In this document: positions 60,413-64,000 of the stretch, piece by piece
Layout of the letters: the number at the start of each line of letters is the position of its first letter
Position numbering within the stretch: the stretch's first letter is position 1
Assembly: GCA_003013855.2 (NCBI GenBank)
Contig: ML058459.1
Span: 2,301,050-2,365,049, forward strand
Source: Liriodendron chinense
Taxonomy: Eukaryota; Streptophyta; Magnoliopsida; Magnoliales; Magnoliaceae
Length of the DNA stretch: 64,000 nucleotides
Reading direction: 5' to 3'
Translations under genes and position numbers: made by a program
Notes under the pieces: model-generated
What the model was told of the DNA's origin: nothing
What the model saw: the letters and a program-made list of their open reading frames with translations, nothing else
Database searches by the model: none

Positions 60413-60696
60413 AATGTCTAGCAAACCCTAGAAAATCTACCTCCAAACCCTAATCCAGATATTAGTGTTTATATAACACTAAGTCCAGATTAGAAACAAA
60501 ACGTGCAAAACTGCGCTGAACAATGCGTGGCCATCGATAGATATGCCCGAAGGTTCGATTGCCCAAACATGGCCAAAATATGTCCAGCGCGCAATGACCA
60601 AACTAGGTGAATTTCAAGTCAATCGAGCAAGGGGGTTGGTCGACCGATGACCCCCAAACAATCTCTCCTCACTCCTGAGAAGGAAAAGCCCCACCA
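60143..60696 (-). repeat. Copia 5' LTR, outer fragment
   Basis: Starts with the catgg duplication and continues the broken LTR to ccccacca at 60696. Corresponds to about 27120-27680 of the left LTR. Contains a (CT)n run at 60380-60410 and a minus-strand TATATAAA near 60469. Confidence 0.88.
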
Positions 60697-60840
60697 GTTG
60701 GGACATTTCTCCCTTATTGTAAATGAACCCACCTAGATTTGAGATGGGGGAGCAACGAATCACCATTCGATACGAAGGAATGTATTTCTAATACCCTGTT
60801 GGACCGAAAAACGACTTTCAAAGACGTTTACCCTCTCATA

Positions 60841-61308
60841 CTAAGTTTTCCCAGAGTTCTTTGTCGCGCAGACTATTGCTCCATCTTCTTCTATCAGTCC
60901 TCTGATGAAACTTGATGGGACATCTATTGATGAATTGTTTACCTTATTTTGAATATGGTTGAGATTTATTTGCAGACATAGAAAATGTTGATCTGTTTGC
61001 TGATATCCTGTCGCTGGGGCTTTTGTGTTAAATTCTATTAGGCTATTCGATTGAAAATGTTCTTTAAGAAGTGTGGAAAATCCGCATGTGCCATGACTTA
61101 AACCTTCATTCTCACAAGCACATGAGTCGTTCGATTCCTCATGTGTTGAACTATTTCCATCGACCTGAGTATAAAACTTTGCTCTCAGCTTAGTTAAAAT
61201 CGAGTAGGGAGAGGCGTCATCGCCTCCCTTCCCATTTGTCGTAATCTTATTAGTTGCAAACACGACTTTTCGCTCCCCCTCATTAACGTCTTCAAGATGC
61301 ATCTGCAT
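60841..61308 (-). other. Unrecognised open frame, 155 codons
   Basis: Minus-strand frame starting MQMHLEDVNEGERKVVFATN and ending IVCATKNSGKT. The composition looks protein-like (mixed, cysteine- and serine-containing), but I recognise no domain. Neighbouring minus-strand pieces (61332-61529 and 61632-61901) could be broken parts of the same former gene or of a degenerate mobile element. No promoter or splice signals were assigned. Confidence 0.2.
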
Positions 61309-62210
61309 TTTATCTATGGAAAGACCACGTGTTATGTGCTCCTGCTTCTATACTGCATGCTCTTTTCGAGAGAGAAAGGGGTCTCAACAGGTGTCCTCTT
61401 CTTTACGAAAGCTGCTGAGAGGGTGACACTCATCCCCTCCCTCTTTTGGTGTTCCATGGGAGCTTTGATAGTGTGCTCCTTCTTCTTCTCTCTTTCAATT
61501 TCCCGCCATGTTCGAGCCTTCTTCGTCACCTTTACCTTGAAATTCCTTCTCTTGGATCACTCCCAATGAGAGCTCAACATCACCAACCTTTACAACTATA
61601 GATTCTGGTTATTGGGAAAGTTTCTTCTTTCTTATTCGCAATCTTGCGCAACGGATTTCCTCAATTCTATCGGTGCGACTGTCAATGGCCACCACCGAAT
61701 TGATGCATGCTCCAAGCTCCTTAAAGACAACATCCATCCAGAGTTCGAGAGGGATGTGACATATTTGATACTAGTGTTTCTCCCATCCAAAGTTGGATAG
61801 TCATCCCATTTTTTAATGTTTGTGATAATTTCATCTCTAATTGCTTTGCAGACGGAGAATACTGCTGTAGCATGCTCATGACATCCTAGAGAAACCAACA
61901 CTATATTTTTTTAAAGCATTTTCACGACTATATTTTCTTCCTTTAACTCTTCACACTTGCAAACTAGCCATTGAATGAGATCATACTCTTGGATTCCTGG
62001 CTTGAGGACAACTGTGAAACAATGCTTGAATATTTTCAGAGAGTCGGCAAGGATACTTGCAAACTATCCATTGAAAATACAAGCTACAATGGATAATATT
62101 TCTTTTTTAATCGTGGAATAATTTTGTTTAGTTTTATTAAATGTTCCAGACGTAAATTTAATGATCTTTTTTGTCTTTCCTAACGGTTCTGTTTATAGAA
62201 AAATTCCGTC

Positions 62211-62787
62211 TAGAGCTGGACACAAACTGGGCCAGCTTGGAAGTTCGGCCCGACCTGTATCGAAAAGGTTCGGTTTGGCCTGGTTCAAAGTGGAGTTTGA
62301 GCCAATGACAAGCCACCCTAATGTGGCCCATTTAACAAACGGGCCGAACCCAATCTCTTACAGCGCCGGCTGAAGCTCGGCTCGGCCTGGTTTGGACCAG
62401 TTTGACTCAGCCCGACCTGTATGATACTAGGTATAAAAGGCTCTTACATGTATATTCTGAAGTTACATTCTTCCTTTGGAGGATGTTAAACATCATGCAG
62501 TAAGATACTTCTGTATTTTTTTGTGTTATTTCTAACTTTTTAATTCTTTTCTATTTAAATAAACAAAAAAAACTGCCACCTGTTCGAACTCGGCCTGGCT
62601 CGGTTCAAAATTTTTGACCAAATTAATCCCGGCTCGAACCAGATTTTTCTGGAGAAAAATAAACTCAAGGTCGCATGGGTCGTCTCGAAACCCAAACCGG
62701 GCCAATCCACAAAATGGGGTGGCATAAAAATGAGCCAAACCCAAACTAAGGCTAACTGGGCCCGACCCAGATCGTTGCCCACCTATA
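62211..62787. mobile_element. Non-autonomous hAT-like element, 577 bp
   Basis: The ends are TAGAGCTGGACAC and the inverse TATAGGTGGGCAA (9 of the first 12 match). The flanking 8-bp duplication is attccgtc (62203-62210) and attccatc (62788-62795), one mismatch. The body is made of 'ggcccgacc'/'ggttcaaa' subterminal repeats, with no transposase. Confidence 0.7.
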
Positions 62788-62814
62788 ATTCCATCATACC
62801 CTCGGAAAAATGTT

Positions 62815-63225
62815 GAAGAATCCTCTTATCTTGTAAATGTCAGGGAATTTGTTAATAAATTGTAAAACTCGTTGTATTGGAGAAATTTGACCATCTTGAA
62901 TTTTATATCCCAAAAACTAAATGTCTCTTTGAAAAAGTTTAATCTTCTTTGGGAAAGAACTAAACCATTATTAAGACAATTTTCTTGAAAAGAGAAAGGT
63001 GTTTCTAGTGTTCATCGATCGTTTTAAAAAAAAAATAAGTATATCATTGATATAAATAATGAAAAAGTTTTTATATGGGGTGAAGATATCGTTTATTATA
63101 TTTTGAAATTTGGATGGTGCATTATTTAATCCAAATAGCATTACATTTCATTCGTAATGGCCAAAAAGAACTGTAAAAGTTATTTTATATTGATTCTTTT
63201 GATTGATTTGGATTTGTTAGAATAG
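62815..63225 (-). pseudogene. Caulimovirid (endogenous pararetrovirus) RT fossil
   Basis: The minus strand reads a degenerate reverse-transcriptase palm of the Caulimoviridae type. It has an FGHYE segment followed by a TGA where tryptophan is expected, then MLFGLNNAPSKFQ. The catalytic box has Asn for the first Asp (Y-I-N-D). A downstream GLVLS segment is typical of plant pararetrovirus RT. Stops and shifts interrupt it, and no movement protein, capsid or intact neighbouring gene is seen within the window. It is an old, inactive integrated fragment. A gypsy origin is less likely because the FGHYE...NVM context is a caulimovirid trait. Confidence 0.62.
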
Positions 63226-64000
63226 TTAGATGATCATGTTTAGAGGCCACCGGTCTGTGTTCCTTTTCAATCCCTTTATTGAGGCGAAGACAAAATCATG
63301 GATTTAAAAAGTTGAAACGTTAGATTCTACAGATTTATCCATTATACTGCTTACCGATAAATTTATTTCCATCAACATGTGATGGAACTCTATGATAATT
63401 GTAAAAGGGATGGATAATAACATCCATTTTTCTATAGTTAATGGTGAAGATTGTGTGTTCTGCTTGCTTAAGGACTGTAGAATATATCTATAGTGCTTGA
63501 AATAAACTAAGGTGGTCTTGACCTTCTGTTCAAGAGCTCAATTAGACTTGACCTTTAAATGACAATTGTAGTTGAGATGATTTTCTTTGATAACCAATTT
63601 AGTTTCTTAGTTAAATGATATTTTCTTGTGAGAAGATGGTTAAAAAGACTCACCCTAGTTGTTGTGAGGATGTAAACCGTTCAATCAGTAAACTACCTTG
63701 TAGAAGAAGTTGACAATCGTGCAAACCAACGGATGGTTTGAGATCAATATTAAGAAAAATTGTATGTATTGAATGGTTGGATCCATTTATTACATGTAAT
63801 TGCCTGTTTGGTATACTGAATTGTGTAGTATTAATTTGCATTTGGCAGGTGATAAATTTCATCCAGCATTTCAAAATGATGGGAATGATTAGATTAATCC
63901 AGGTATCGTATCATCCAGTTCCAGTAGGAGATACGGCGGGCTTTGTGGTGAATTTCAAAATCCACTACAACTATAGGCCCCACATCAATGCATCTTTTTT
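63226..64000. other. AT-rich non-coding end of window
   Basis: Possible further decayed pararetrovirus sequence up to about 63420 on the minus strand. Beyond that, anonymous AT-rich DNA; no gene recognised. Confidence 0.3.

Larger units (their letters stand above)
26947..60696 (-). mobile_element. Ty1/copia retrotransposon, host of two nested insertions
   Basis: The target duplication is gttgg at 26942-26946 and 60697-60701. The LTRs run TG...CA: left 26947-27680 (734 bp) and right 51653-60696, the latter split by a gypsy insertion. On the minus strand the internal region starts with a tRNA-iMet-type PBS (TGGTATCAAAGC) next to the right LTR. It ends with a PPT (AAAGGGGGAGATTT) next to the left LTR. 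Removing both insertions leaves about 5.47 kb, a normal copia length. The LTR pair differs by many substitutions and small indels. The element is older than both insertions and its frames are broken throughout. Confidence 0.92.

Overview
The window is nuclear DNA from a seed plant with a repeat-rich genome. It holds one intact host gene with introns of up to 6 kb, and almost everything else is transposable-element sequence. Recurrent foldback elements ending in 'gggcccaccgtgatg'-type arms are, as I recall, common in magnoliid genomes. That placement is a weak inference; no marker sequence fixes the species.

Layout. 1-4660: decayed LTR fragments, an 88-bp duplication and two adjacent foldback (MITE-like) elements. 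4667-21538 (+): a complete 12-exon TM9/endomembrane-70 gene, orthologous to Arabidopsis TMN1, predicted 587 aa, with one 18-nt microexon. Its introns carry an LTR-element remnant, a Tourist-type MITE, LINE fragments, a 97-bp tandem repeat and several long hairpins. 21539-26941: intergenic DNA with foldbacks, a 30-base poly-C run, a clean non-autonomous hAT element and an AT-rich hAT-like element.

26947-60696: a nested cluster. A Ty1/copia element (minus strand, about 5.47 kb of its own sequence, TSD gttgg) was interrupted twice. A 19.96-kb Ogre/Tat-like Ty3/gypsy element (28467-48426, minus strand, TSD ggacc) sits in its pol. An 8.31-kb Tat-lineage gypsy element (51829-60142, plus strand, TSD catgg) sits in its 5' LTR. 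The copia LTRs are far more diverged than either gypsy pair (about 2% for the large element, 8/594 for the smaller), as the nesting requires. Both gypsy elements have PBS, PPT, dual RNase H and integrase, and both are inactivated by nonsense changes that mostly fit C-to-T decay.

The most notable content is that both gypsy elements carry an extra gene between integrase and the 3' LTR, opposite in strand to gag-pol and apparently spliced. In the large element it is a plant-mobile-domain/DUF7745-like gene (34891-37164, +, 81-nt intron). In the smaller one it is an alanine/glutamate-rich coiled-coil protein (58465-59550, -, 83-nt intron). The smaller element's LTR also begins with a tRNA-like segment: a perfect 7-bp acceptor-type stem, an exact A box and an 8/9 B box.

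60697-64000: unrecognised DNA, a second hAT-like element with an 8-bp TSD, and a broken caulimovirid (endogenous pararetrovirus) reverse-transcriptase fossil.
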